Made by a program: the position numbers and the translations under genes. Of a stretch of 64,000 bases of DNA, positions 56,786 to 64,000 are shown in pieces. The stretch's first letter is position 1. The number at the start of each line of letters is the position of its first letter. The notes beneath the pieces were generated by a model that saw only the letters and a list, made by a program, of their open reading frames with translations, was not told where the DNA came from and did no database searches. This stretch comes from Streptomyces sp. NBC_00306 (GTDB lineage Bacteria > Actinomycetota > Actinomycetes > Streptomycetales > Streptomycetaceae), in the NCBI RefSeq assembly GCF_036169555.1, contig NZ_CP108032.1:3596001-3660000 (forward strand), read 5' to 3'.

Positions 56786-57469
56786 ATGCGTTTCATGTTC
56801 GTCGGCGACTCCATGACCATCGGACGCGCCGGCGACTACACCTGGCGCTACCGGATGTGGCAGCACCTCGGCGCATCCTTCGGCAGCCCGTACGAGATCG
56901 TCGGCCCGCGGACCTGGCTGTACGACACCGAGGTGGACGCCCCGCGCTCGTACGCCTACGCGGCGCCGTTCCCCGCGGACGCCCGGCGCCATCTCGCGGG
57001 CTGGGGCGAGGGCTGGCTCCACATGGCGCCGGTGATCCGCGAGACGGTGACCGACCAGCGCCCGGACGTCCTGCTGGTCTCGCTCGGCCTGATAGACCTC
57101 GGCTTCTACACGGACAGCGGCCAAACCGCCCTGAACGTCCGCCGGTTCATCGCCGAGTCCCGTGCGGCCAACCCGCACGTCCGGATGGTGCTGCTCCCCG
57201 TCATACCGAACGTGCGCGCCCGTGCGGACGCGCCGTTCGCGGCGGAGTGCGACCGCTTCAACGAACTGCTCGCCAAAGCGGTCGCCGACCTGGACACCGC
57301 GGCGTCCCCGATCCTCCTGGCGTCCCGTCCCGAGCGGTACGACCTCGACACGGACACCTACGACGGCACCCACCCGAGCGCGTCGGGCGAGCACAAGCTC
57401 GCGGCGGCGTACGCGCAGGCGATGCACCAGGCGTGGGGGCTGGGCGCCCGTTACGAGGCCGCGGCCTGA
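56786..57469 (+). CDS. SGNH/GDSL-type hydrolase
   Basis: This 227-residue protein begins MRFMFVGDSMTIG with the GDS block I Ser, has a Gly-block and Asn (SLGLIDLGFY region), and ends with the block V pair in DGTHPSASGEHKLAAAYA. No signal peptide is visible from this start. Three in-frame ATG codons (56774, 56777, 56786) are possible; the last best fits the family, and none has a Shine-Dalgarno. It is probably an esterase or lipase acting on glycans or acyl groups; the substrate is unknown. Confidence 0.82.
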   Translation: MRFMFVGDSMTIGRAGDYTWRYRMWQHLGASFGSPYEIVGPRTWLYDTEVDAPRSYAYAAPFPADARRHLAGWGEGWLHMAPVIRETVTDQRPDVLLVSLGLIDLGFYTDSGQTALNVRRFIAESRAANPHVRMVLLPVIPNVRARADAPFAAECDRFNELLAKAVADLDTAASPILLASRPERYDLDTDTYDGTHPSASGEHKLAAAYAQAMHQAWGLGARYEAAA

Positions 57470-57499
57470 TCCTGCCGCGTACCGCCCCGGCCGAGGCCG

Positions 57500-57967
57500 T
57501 CAGAAGACGAACGGCCCGGGGTTCTGCGGGGAGGTCGCCGTGCAGGTGGCGGTGATCCCGAACACCACCACGGTCAGGGACGTGGCTTCCAGGCTGTCGC
57601 CCACCGCCACGGTGCCGTCCAGCGGTCCGGTGGAGACGGCGCCGCCCGCCGGGATCGCGGGGTTGGCGTTGCCGGTGAACGTCGTGGTGTCCGTGCCGTT
57701 CTTCGCCAGCGTGAGCGTGGACTTCACCGAGTTCGCCGAGATGGGCAGGGGTGAGGTGATGGCGTCCGTGGCCAGGCTGATGGTCGCGGCTGTGCCGTCC
57801 TGCGTGGCCGTGAGGTTCGCCGTGCCCGAGCCGAACGAGCCGCAGTCGAAGGACAGCGTCGCCTTCTCCGGCGTCACCGCCTGGGCCGCGGGCGCCATCG
57901 CGAGCGTGCCGGCGGCCAGCAGGCCGACGCCGAGGAATGTGCCGATGCCAAACGTGCCGTGCTTCAT
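57500..57967 (-). CDS. Small secreted protein of unknown function
   Basis: This 155-residue precursor has a Sec signal (MKHGTFGIGTFLGVGLLAAG, cleavage after AQA). A mature domain of about 123 residues is rich in Thr, Ser, Ala and Gly, with two Cys (FDCGSFGSG and TATCTATSPQ) that could form one disulfide, and a beta-sandwich-like pattern. It resembles small secreted proteins of Streptomyces without assigned function. The gene is convergent with the hydrolase. Confidence 0.75.
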   Translation of the reverse strand: MKHGTFGIGTFLGVGLLAAGTLAMAPAAQAVTPEKATLSFDCGSFGSGTANLTATQDGTAATISLATDAITSPLPISANSVKSTLTLAKNGTDTTTFTGNANPAIPAGGAVSTGPLDGTVAVGDSLEATSLTVVVFGITATCTATSPQNPGPFVF

Positions 57968-58179
57968 GGGAGGTCCCGCCTTCGTGTGTGGGGTCACGGG
58001 CCGGCGCCGGCGGCTGCCATCGGGCGTGCGCACGCAATCCTGGGGCGTTGGGGAGCCCGGGAAGCTGGATCACCTGCGAGCACGGTGCGGCTGATGGGTC
58101 GTCAGCGACGCTCCCATTGCTGCACGGGCCTCCCGGGAAAACAAGGAGAGCCACCGAATGTTGACATGTAACGGCCAAA

Positions 58180-58731
58180 TCAGGCTGTCGGCTCCAGCGG
58201 GGCGCGCGTCAGACGGTTGGCGAAGGCGGAGAGCGTGTAGGTCCCGATCCCCATGACCACCTCCAGCGCGTTCTGCGGAGTGAAGCCCTGGCCGAAAAAC
58301 GCCGCCAGCGACTCGTCCCCGGCCGCGCCGGACGCGGCGATCACGTCGAGCGTGAACCTCCGTACGGCTTCGAGGCGTTCGTCGTCGAGCGGGCGCTGCG
58401 CGACCAGCGCCGCCACGGTTTCCTCATCCGCCCCCAGCGCCCGGAGTTTGCCGGTGTGCATCACGACGCAGACATGGCACTCGTTGCGCGCCGCGACCGT
58501 CATGATGACGACCTCGCGCGCCACCGGGTCCAGCGTCGTGCGCTCGAAGAGGGCGCTGAGCTGAAGGAATCCGTCCAGCGTGTGCGGCGAGGCGGCGAGT
58601 CTGGCGACCGCGGGCGGCAGATGCCCCAGATTGCGCCGGACCGCCTCCATCGAACGACGGGACGCGGGCGGTGCGGACTCCGGGCTGTGGTCGGGAAAGG
58701 CGCGATCGGCGACGGCGTGATCGGTGAGCAC
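58180..58731 (-). CDS. AhpD-like carboxymuconolactone decarboxylase family protein
   Basis: This 183-residue protein has the CMD fold with the redox motif ECHVCVVMH (CxxC plus His), as in the AhpD peroxidase-recycling or disulfide-reducing family. Start GTG 58731 has AGAGGGG 5 bp upstream. It is divergent from a MarR regulator whose start lies 25 bp away, so both promoters and the MarR operator overlap; a peroxide- or quinone-responsive pair is a reasonable inference. Confidence 0.88.
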   Translation of the reverse strand: MLTDHAVADRAFPDHSPESAPPASRRSMEAVRRNLGHLPPAVARLAASPHTLDGFLQLSALFERTTLDPVAREVVIMTVAARNECHVCVVMHTGKLRALGADEETVAALVAQRPLDDERLEAVRRFTLDVIAASGAAGDESLAAFFGQGFTPQNALEVVMGIGTYTLSAFANRLTRAPLEPTA

Positions 58732-58755
58732 GGTGACCCCTCTAAGATGGACAAC

Positions 58756-59268
58756 ATGGTTGACGATAAAAAGGTAAACCAGGTTGTCGATAACGGCAAG
58801 GGGGTTCCCGGCAGGGGCTACGAGCTCCCCCTGCTCCTCTTCGCCGGATTCCGCTCCCTCATCGACCGGCTCCACGTCGAGCTGGCCCGCCAGGGCCACC
58901 CCGACGTCCGCCCCGCACACGGCTTCGCGATGCAGGCGATCGGTATCGACGGCGCGACCGCGAGCGAGGTCGGCCGCCGCCTCGGCGTCTCCAAGCAGGC
59001 CGCCGGCAAGACCGTCGACCGGCTCGTGGCGCTGGGCTACGCGGTCCGCGCCGACGACCCGGCCGACGCCCGCCGCAAACTCGTCCGGCTCACCCCGCAC
59101 GGCCTGGACGCACTGTCCCGCTCGGCCGCGATCTTCGACGAACTGCGCGCCGACTGGGCACGGAAGCTCGGTGCGGACCGGGTCGGCGACATCGAGCAGG
59201 CACTGCGCTCCGTCGTCCCCGCCGACGCCTTCCGCCTCGACGCGGCGGGCTGGTTCAGCGGGGCTTGA
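58756..59268 (+). CDS. MarR-family regulator
   Basis: This 170-residue MarR-type winged helix has GATASEVGRRLGVSKQAAGK as recognition region and VRADDPADARRKLVRLT as wing. ATG 58756 lies 7 bp after TAAGAT, with no Shine-Dalgarno, so the mRNA is probably leaderless; ATG 58747 would add three residues. The first codons are unusually AT-rich (GAT AAA AAG GTA) and form a 24-bp direct repeat, GGTTGACGATAA/GGTTGTCGATAA, likely operator DNA within the gene. It is expected to control the divergent AhpD-like gene and itself. Confidence 0.88.
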   Translation: MVDDKKVNQVVDNGKGVPGRGYELPLLLFAGFRSLIDRLHVELARQGHPDVRPAHGFAMQAIGIDGATASEVGRRLGVSKQAAGKTVDRLVALGYAVRADDPADARRKLVRLTPHGLDALSRSAAIFDELRADWARKLGADRVGDIEQALRSVVPADAFRLDAAGWFSGA

Positions 59269-59290
59269 GCGTGCCGCGAGGCCGGCCCTT

Positions 59291-59308
59291 GCTTCGAGCG
59301 CGCTCCAA
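59291..59308 (+). promoter_or_regulatory. MerR-type palindrome in the aldo/keto reductase promoter
   Basis: CTTCGAGCGCGCTCCAAG is an 18-bp palindrome with one mismatch pair. It lies between a TTGCTT -35-like box and a TTGGCT -10-like word about 19 bp apart, the long spacing typical of MerR-controlled promoters, which the regulator distorts to activate. Confidence 0.55.
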
Positions 59309-59326
59309 GGAGTTGGCTTGGGGCCC

Positions 59327-60316
59327 ATGGAGTACACGCAGCTCGGACGCACGGGACTCAAAGTCAGCCGACTCGTCCTCGGGACGATGAACTTCGGGCC
59401 TCTCACCGACGAGGCCGACAGCCACACGATCATGGACGCCGCACTCGGCGCGGGCATCAACTTCTTCGACACGGCCAACGTCTACGGCTGGGGCGAGAAC
59501 AAGGGCCGCACAGAGGAGATCGTCGGCAGCTGGTTCGCCAAGGGCGGCGACCGCCGCGACAAGGTGGTCCTCGCCACCAAGGTCTACGGGAACATGGGCG
59601 CCGACGGCGAGGCCTGGCCCAACCACGACAAGCTCTCCGCGCTCAACATCCGGCGCGCCGTCGACGCCAGCCTCAAGCGGCTGAAGACGGACTACATCGA
59701 CCTCTACCAGTTCCACCACATCGACCGCAGCACCCCGGTCGAGGAGATCTGGCAGGCCATCGACACACTCGTCCAGCAGGGCAAGATCCTGTACGTGGGG
59801 TCGTCCAACTTCCCGGGCTGGAAGATCGCCCAGGCCAACGAGGCCGCCGCGCGCCGGGGTTCGTACGGGCTGGTCAGCGAGCAGTGCCTCTACAACCTCG
59901 CCGAACGCCGCGCCGAGATGGAGGTGATCCCGGCCGCGCAGGAGTACGGCCTGGGCGTCATCCCCTGGTCGCCGCTGCACGGCGGACTGCTCGGTGGGGT
60001 GCTCAAGAAGGAGGCCCAGGGCGGACGCCGCGCGACCGGCCGTGCCGCCGACACTCTGGCCGACGCCGACTCCCGCGCGCAGATCCAGGCGTACGAGGAC
60101 CTGCTCGACAAGCACGGTCTGGAGCCGGGCGAGGCCGCGCTGGCCTGGCTGCTCTCCCGTCCGGGCGTCACGGGACCGATCGTCGGTCCGCGTACGGCGG
60201 ACCAGCTGGAGTCCGCGCTGCGCGCCGTCGAGCTCGAACTGAGCGACGAGGTGCTGGCCGGTCTCGACGAGATCTTCCCGGGGCCGGGGCCCTCTCCGGA
60301 GGCCTTCGCCTGGTAG
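59327..60316 (+). CDS. Aldo/keto reductase
   Basis: This 329-residue NADPH-dependent AKR has a TIM barrel with the catalytic tetrad: Asp in FFDTANVYG, Tyr of that motif, Lys in VVLATKVYG, and His in YIDLYQFHHIDRS. The NADP-binding end has SRPGVTGPIVGPRTADQLES. It reduces aldehydes or ketones in the cytosol; the physiological substrate is unknown. ATG 59327 lies in a region without a clear ribosome-binding site; the promoter has a MerR-type palindrome. Confidence 0.93.
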   Translation: MEYTQLGRTGLKVSRLVLGTMNFGPLTDEADSHTIMDAALGAGINFFDTANVYGWGENKGRTEEIVGSWFAKGGDRRDKVVLATKVYGNMGADGEAWPNHDKLSALNIRRAVDASLKRLKTDYIDLYQFHHIDRSTPVEEIWQAIDTLVQQGKILYVGSSNFPGWKIAQANEAAARRGSYGLVSEQCLYNLAERRAEMEVIPAAQEYGLGVIPWSPLHGGLLGGVLKKEAQGGRRATGRAADTLADADSRAQIQAYEDLLDKHGLEPGEAALAWLLSRPGVTGPIVGPRTADQLESALRAVELELSDEVLAGLDEIFPGPGPSPEAFAW

Positions 60317-60379
60317 GTCACCGGCAGTGACCGACGGACGGCCGTGGGCCGGCCGGCAGCGGACGGATACCGGACGCCG

Positions 60380-60469
60380 CTACCGGCCGGCCACGGCCGC
60401 CACGGCGATGATGCCGAACATCAGCACAAGGACGCCGGCCATGATCTGGTTTCTGGTCTTGGTCTTCAC
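60380..60469 (-). CDS. 29-residue membrane peptide, co-transcribed with thpR
   Basis: GTG 60469 starts a 29-residue peptide beginning MKTKTRNQIMAGVLVLMFG and ending in AVAGR, with one hydrophobic helix of about 18 residues after a basic N-terminus. It begins 9 bp after the thpR stop (TAA), so translation could be coupled. No Shine-Dalgarno is evident. Single-helix small proteins of this kind are common, but I do not recognise a named family. Confidence 0.6.
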   Translation of the reverse strand: MKTKTRNQIMAGVLVLMFGIIAVAAVAGR

Positions 60470-60478
60470 GCAACGAGG

Positions 60479-61207
60479 TTAACGCGGCTGTTCGAGGGGC
60501 CCCGAACCCGGCTCCGGTTCCGCACCCCGTTCCGTGCCGGGGGCCGGCTCCGTACCGGGGACCGTCGGGGCGCCCGGACCCGGATCGGTGGCCGGCCCCG
60601 GCTCCATGGCCGCCTCCGCGCCCGGTTCCGGCAGAGCGCCCGCGTCCTTGCCGAGCGGCCAGGTGCCCACCGTCTCGTAGCGCGGTTCCTCCCCCTTCAC
60701 CCCGCTCACCGGCAGGTTGCTGCGGACGAGATGGAGTTCGGACACCTCCCAGGGGGTGCTGTCGAAGTCGGCCAGCGCGTCGACGAACGGGATCAGCGAC
60801 ATGTCCACGCGGCTGCGGGCGACGGTGAGGTGGGCCGTGTAGCGGCGGTGTTCCTCCATGCCGATCCCGGACCTGCGGGCGGCCGCGTCCGCGCGCTCGG
60901 CGAGCAGGCGCATCTCCGCCAGCCCGCCGGAGGCCCCGGCCCACAGCGCACGCTTGCCGAAGTGCCCGCCGGCGTGGATGCGCAGCGGGAAGGGGTCGGT
61001 ACGGCGTGCGGCCCGGCCGAGCCGTTCGTGCAGCTCGGGCAGGATCTTCTCGTCGACCTCGCCCATGAAGGCGAGGGTGAAGTGCCAGCCCGCCCGGCCG
61101 GTCCAGCGCAGGCGGTCCGCGCCGGGCAGGGTTCTCAACCGGTCCACGGCGAGGCCGAGTTCGTCGACGGCCTGGCCGGGCGGCAGTACGGCGGCAAAGA
61201 GTCTCAT
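60479..61207 (-). CDS. thpR: RNA 2',3'-cyclic phosphodiesterase (2'-5' RNA ligase family)
   Basis: This 242-residue 2H-phosphoesterase has the two HxT motifs HFTLAF and HLTVAR that hydrolyse RNA 2',3'-cyclic phosphates, and the fold opening MRLFAAVLPP. The last 65 residues or so are a Pro/Gly/Glu-rich tail absent from most family members. ATG 61207 lacks a good ribosome-binding site. The 29-residue membrane-peptide gene follows immediately. Confidence 0.9.
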   Translation of the reverse strand: MRLFAAVLPPGQAVDELGLAVDRLRTLPGADRLRWTGRAGWHFTLAFMGEVDEKILPELHERLGRAARRTDPFPLRIHAGGHFGKRALWAGASGGLAEMRLLAERADAAARRSGIGMEEHRRYTAHLTVARSRVDMSLIPFVDALADFDSTPWEVSELHLVRSNLPVSGVKGEEPRYETVGTWPLGKDAGALPEPGAEAAMEPGPATDPGPGAPTVPGTEPAPGTERGAEPEPGSGPLEQPR

Positions 61208-61339
61208 GATCCGAGTCTGGCCCAGCCGGCCCGGTTCACACAGGTGCCGGGAGCCCTTCCCTGCGCCGTCCCACGGGGCGCCGGACCTCCGTCCCACAGC
61301 GTGGCCGGCTCCGGTCCCACCCCTCGGCCGGCCCTCGTC

Positions 61340-62656
61340 TCACGCGGCGGTCGCGAGCCTCTCCCGGGGCACGAACTCCAGGTGCTTGTGGCCCGGCCGC
61401 AGGTCGACCTTCAGGCGCAGCCCGCCGGCGCGGGCGAGCATCCCACCGATGCCGAGCGCCGCCAGCAGCGAGATGACACCGCCCGCCGCGAAGCCGATCC
61501 GCGGTCCGTAGGTGTCGGTGATCCAGCCGAAGACGGGCGCGCCCAGGGGCGTACCGCCGACGAAGACCATCATGAACAGGCTCATCACGCGCCCGCGCAT
61601 CGCCGGTTCCGTCGCCATCTGGACGCTGGAGTTGGCCGTGACGTTGACGGTGAGGCCGGTCATCCCGATCGGCACCATCATCAGCGCGAAGATCCAGAAC
61701 CCCGGTGCGAACGCGGCGACGGTCTCCAGCAGTCCGAACATCACCGCGGCTCCGACCAGGAACCGCAGCCGTGAGGTCCCGCGGCGCGCCGCGAGCAGGG
61801 CGCCCGCCAGCGATCCGGCCGCCATCAGCGTGTTCAGCAGGCCGTAGGTGCCGGCGCCCGAGTGGTACACGTCGTCGACGAACGCCGACAGCCAGATCGG
61901 GAAGTTGAAGCCGAAGGTGCCGATGAACCCGACCAGGACGATCGGCCAGATCAGCTCGGGGTGCGTCGAGACGTACCGCAGGCCCTCGCGCAGCTGGCCC
62001 TTGCCCCGGGGCGCGCGCTCCACCTTGTGCAGCTCGCTGTTGCGCATCAGCAGCAGGCCGGCGATGGGCGCGAGGAAGGACAGTCCGTTGAAGAGGAACG
62101 CGTAGCCGCTGCCGACGGCCGTGATGAGGACACCGGCCACGGCGGGGCCGACGAGCCGCGCGGACTGGAAGTTGGCGGAGTTGAGACTGACCGCGTTGCC
62201 GAGCTGGTCGGGGCCGACCATCTCGGAGACGAAGGACTGACGCGCCGGGTTGTCGACGACGGTGACCATGCCGAGCAGGAAGGCCGTGAGGTAGACGTGC
62301 CAGACCTCGACGTGCCCGGTGAGGGTGAGGACGGCGAGCGCGGCGCCCGTCGCGCCCATGGCCGACTGGGTGGCCAGCAGCAGACCGCGCTTGGGCAGCC
62401 GGTCGGCGAGCACCCCGCCGTACAGGCCGAACAGCAGCATCGGCAGGAACTGCAGCGCGATGGTGATGCCGACGGCGGACGCGGATCCGGTGAGCGTCAG
62501 GACCAGCCAGTCCTGGGCGATGCGCTGCATCCAGGTGCCCGTGTTGGACACCACTTGGCCGATGGCGAAGAGCCGGTAGTTACGGATCTTCAGTGAGCTG
62601 AACATGGTCGTAGGAGAGGGTGCGGGTGCGGAGTCTGCTCCGGGTCCCGTACTCAA
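61340..62656 (-). CDS. MFS efflux transporter
   Basis: This 438-residue transporter of the major facilitator superfamily has twelve hydrophobic helices, with the loop motif GGVLADRLPKRGLLLATQ after helix 2 and DNPARQSFVSEMVGP in the fourth-fifth loop, as in enterobactin-exporter-like or drug-efflux members. TTG 62656 is taken as start because GGAGG lies 8 bp upstream; the internal ATG in SPTTMFSS is less favoured. It follows the MarR gene after 27 bp on the same strand, forming an operon. Confidence 0.92.
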   Translation of the reverse strand: MSTGPGADSAPAPSPTTMFSSLKIRNYRLFAIGQVVSNTGTWMQRIAQDWLVLTLTGSASAVGITIALQFLPMLLFGLYGGVLADRLPKRGLLLATQSAMGATGAALAVLTLTGHVEVWHVYLTAFLLGMVTVVDNPARQSFVSEMVGPDQLGNAVSLNSANFQSARLVGPAVAGVLITAVGSGYAFLFNGLSFLAPIAGLLLMRNSELHKVERAPRGKGQLREGLRYVSTHPELIWPIVLVGFIGTFGFNFPIWLSAFVDDVYHSGAGTYGLLNTLMAAGSLAGALLAARRGTSRLRFLVGAAVMFGLLETVAAFAPGFWIFALMMVPIGMTGLTVNVTANSSVQMATEPAMRGRVMSLFMMVFVGGTPLGAPVFGWITDTYGPRIGFAAGGVISLLAALGIGGMLARAGGLRLKVDLRPGHKHLEFVPRERLATAA

Positions 62657-62683
62657 CAGCGTCGCCTCCTCGGCGGTCGGTGC

Positions 62684-63124
62684 TTACGCCAGGTGCGCGA
62701 GCTTCTCCAGTACGGGAGCGGCCGCGCGCAGCTTGGCCCATTCCTCATCGTCGAGCCCCTCGGCGAGGGCGGCCAGCCAGGCGTTCCGCTTGCGGCGGCT
62801 CTCCTCGAGCATGGCCTCGGCCTGCTCCGTCTGGCTGACGACCTTCTGCCGGCGGTCGTCGGGGTGCGGTTCGAGACGGACGAGCCCCTTGGCTTCCAGG
62901 AGGGCCACGATCCGGGTCATGGACGGCGGCTGTACGTACTCCTTGCGGGCCAGCTCACCGGGGGTGGCCGAGCCGCAGCGCGCCAGGGTGCCGAGCACCG
63001 ACATCTCGGTGGGGCTCAGCGATTCGTCGACGCGCTGGTGCTTCAGGCGCCGGCCCAGCCGCATGACGGCCGAGCGCAGGGAGTTCACGGCGGCGGCATC
63101 GTCGCCGTAGGACAGGTCCGACAT
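62684..63124 (-). CDS. MarR-family regulator of the MFS operon
   Basis: This 146-residue MarR winged helix has SPTEMSVLGTLARCGSATP, YVQPPSMTRIVALLEAKGL (recognition) and EPHPDDRRQKVVSQT (wing). The start ATG 63124 lies 7 bp after TACGCT, so the mRNA may be leaderless. The promoter carries TTAGC and GCTAA words (63130-63134 and 63151-63155) as an imperfect inverted repeat, likely its operator. It should repress itself and the exporter until a drug-like ligand binds. Confidence 0.9.
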   Translation of the reverse strand: MSDLSYGDDAAAVNSLRSAVMRLGRRLKHQRVDESLSPTEMSVLGTLARCGSATPGELARKEYVQPPSMTRIVALLEAKGLVRLEPHPDDRRQKVVSQTEQAEAMLEESRRKRNAWLAALAEGLDDEEWAKLRAAAPVLEKLAHLA

Positions 63125-63129
63125 GTTCG

Positions 63130-63155
63130 TTAGCGTAACTCATTACCCATGCTAA
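63130..63155. promoter_or_regulatory. Candidate MarR operator
   Basis: TTAGC (63130-63134) and GCTAA (63151-63155) form the ends of an imperfect inverted repeat in the AT-rich region directly upstream of the MarR ATG, overlapping its promoter. Confidence 0.5.
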
Positions 63156-63319
63156 ATACCAGCCGGGGGCGGGGGCTCGAGAGGGGCGCGAAGACGGTGC
63201 GGGAGGCGCACCCCGGGGGCGGTCCGGCGGCGCCCGAAAAAGGGCCGGGTCACCCATATGAGTGAGACGTATCCGGAAAGTGACGCACCGGCCACGACGC
63301 TGCGGCGACCCTGGCTGGC

Positions 63320-63502
63320 ATGGGATCGACTGTGCTCAGCCTGCGGATAGACGGTGAGCTGCTCGACCGGCTCAGGCACCACGCCGCCATACGCGGAATG
63401 AGCGTCCAGGACTACGTGGTCCGGACGCTCATTCGCGACGACTTCGACGAACGCTTCAAGGCGGCCGTCGACGAGACGGAGAAGTTCTACGGGCTGACGT
63501 GA
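63320..63502 (+). CDS. Small ribbon-helix-helix-like protein
   Basis: This 60-residue protein has the ribbon-helix-helix pattern of Arc/CopG-type DNA binders: beta strand VLSLRID, helix ELLDRLRHHAAIRG, helix MSVQDYVVRTLIRDDF, then a charged tail. No toxin gene adjoins it, so an antitoxin role is not supported; it may be an orphan regulator. ATG 63320 has no clear ribosome-binding site, and a downstream GTG (63329 or 63332 region) is a possible alternative. Confidence 0.7.
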   Translation: MGSTVLSLRIDGELLDRLRHHAAIRGMSVQDYVVRTLIRDDFDERFKAAVDETEKFYGLT

Positions 63503-63534
63503 GCCGTGGGCGTCACGTCGGTCCGCAGGGGGGA

Positions 63535-64000
63535 TCAGGCGAGGCCGAGTGCCGGCATCGCGTAGTAGAAGACGAACACCGCGGAGACGACGTACATCGC
63601 GACGGGCACCTCACGGCCCCGCCCGACGGCCAGCCTCAGCACGCTGAAAGCGATGAAGCCGATGCCGATGCCGTTGGTGATCGAGTAGGTGAAGGGCATC
63701 ATCACCATCGCCAGGAACGCCGGGACCGCGAGCGTGTAGTCGCTCCAGTCGATGTCCCGGATCGAACCGGCGAGGATCAGGAAGCCGACCGCCAGCAGCG
63801 CGGGCGTCGCCGCCTGCGAGGGGACCATGGTCGCGAGCGGTGTGAGGAACAGCGCCACCGAGAACAGCGCGCCGGTCACCACCGAGGCGAGCCCGGTCCT
63901 GGCGCCCTCGCCGACGCCCGCCGTGGACTCCACGAAGCAGGTCGTCGCCGACGACGAGGTCGCGCCGCCCGAGGCGACCGCCAGACCGTCCACCAGCAGG
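63535..64000 (-). CDS. NCS2-family purine permease, C-terminal part (5' end beyond window)
   Basis: The frame runs off the end of the window on the minus strand. What is visible is the C-terminal half of an AzgA-like adenine/guanine/hypoxanthine permease: GGATSSSATTCFVESTAGVGEGARTGL is the family hallmark (shown here in parts: SSSATTCFVESTAGV and GEGARTGL), followed by four or five membrane helices and the end MPALGLA. It imports purine bases by proton symport. It is convergent with the ribbon-helix-helix gene. Confidence 0.9.
   Translation of the reverse strand, partial: LLVDGLAVASGGATSSSATTCFVESTAGVGEGARTGLASVVTGALFSVALFLTPLATMVPSQAATPALLAVGFLILAGSIRDIDWSDYTLAVPAFLAMVMMPFTYSITNGIGIGFIAFSVLRLAVGRGREVPVAMYVVSAVFVFYYAMPALGLA

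Noticed and set aside
63320..63502. Toxin-antitoxin pair involving the ribbon-helix-helix protein
   Set aside because: No partner toxin frame adjoins it within a few hundred bases on the same strand; the downstream gene is a purine permease on the other strand.

Overview
The window is high-GC (about 72% by eye) actinobacterial chromosome and almost certainly Streptomyces. The evidence is G/C-biased third codon positions, rare TTA codons, a Streptomyces subtilisin inhibitor, DmdR1, a DasR-type operator, a CvnD-type GTPase, leaderless starts and the GCCGGCGATTGAGG intergenic repeats. Gene content and order recall, from memory, the S. coelicolor region that holds serC, the 4CL-like ligase, citrate synthase, nagS and dmdR1, in inverted orientation. 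It looks like conserved core chromosome. I see no rRNA, tRNA, phage, IS element or CRISPR array.

Layout. 1-6.1 kb: a translationally coupled three-gene unit. It encodes a fusion of a trypsin-like peptidase, a STAND-like region lacking a P-loop and a PknG-type kinase with TPRs, followed by a four-helix membrane protein and a solute-binding lipoprotein. This parallels the PknG/GlnX/GlnH sensing module of mycobacteria, and the kinase gene has a TTA codon. 6.1-16.9 kb: purU, an SCO4402-like protein, an amino-acid-binding-type lipoprotein, a Gln-rich membrane protein, an NsdA-like regulator, a small prim-pol protein, an ABC exporter and a small membrane-anchored protein. 16.9-25.7 kb: a Tat-exported beta-propeller with a TTA codon, an SSI-type inhibitor with P1 Arg, an alpha/beta hydrolase, a 1.6 kb repeat-rich spacer, dmdR1, nagS under a dre-like site, and a PAS-PAS-GAF protein without an output domain.

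25.9-32.8 kb: monomeric isocitrate dehydrogenase, a small-ORF transcript with perfect complementarity to the 16S 3' end, an HxlR-peroxiredoxin fusion, pdxH, citrate synthase, and a 2OG-Fe(II) oxygenase preceded by a cysteine-type leader peptide. 32.9-43.1 kb: an eight-gene minus-strand operon (TIGR03084-like protein, AtuA, MCC/geranyl-type carboxylase beta and alpha, acyl-CoA dehydrogenase, acyl-CoA ligase, enoyl-CoA hydratase, TetR). It has the functional complement of an Atu-type acyclic-isoprenoid or branched acyl-CoA pathway, with a TetR-like palindrome at its head.

43.2-64 kb: an EamA/LysR pair, a repeat field, a PNPOx-like protein, a GlcD-GlcF-type flavin/FeS dehydrogenase, an orphan CvnD-like GTPase with a shifted frame, serC, a serine beta-lactamase-like protein, a Drr-type exporter with its TetR and a double operator, a second repeat field that has entered the TetR coding end, a secreted propeller, an SGNH hydrolase, a small secreted protein, an AhpD-like/MarR pair, an aldo/keto reductase, a 29-residue membrane peptide, thpR, an MFS/MarR pair, a ribbon-helix-helix protein, and the C-terminal end of an NCS2 purine permease cut by the window edge.
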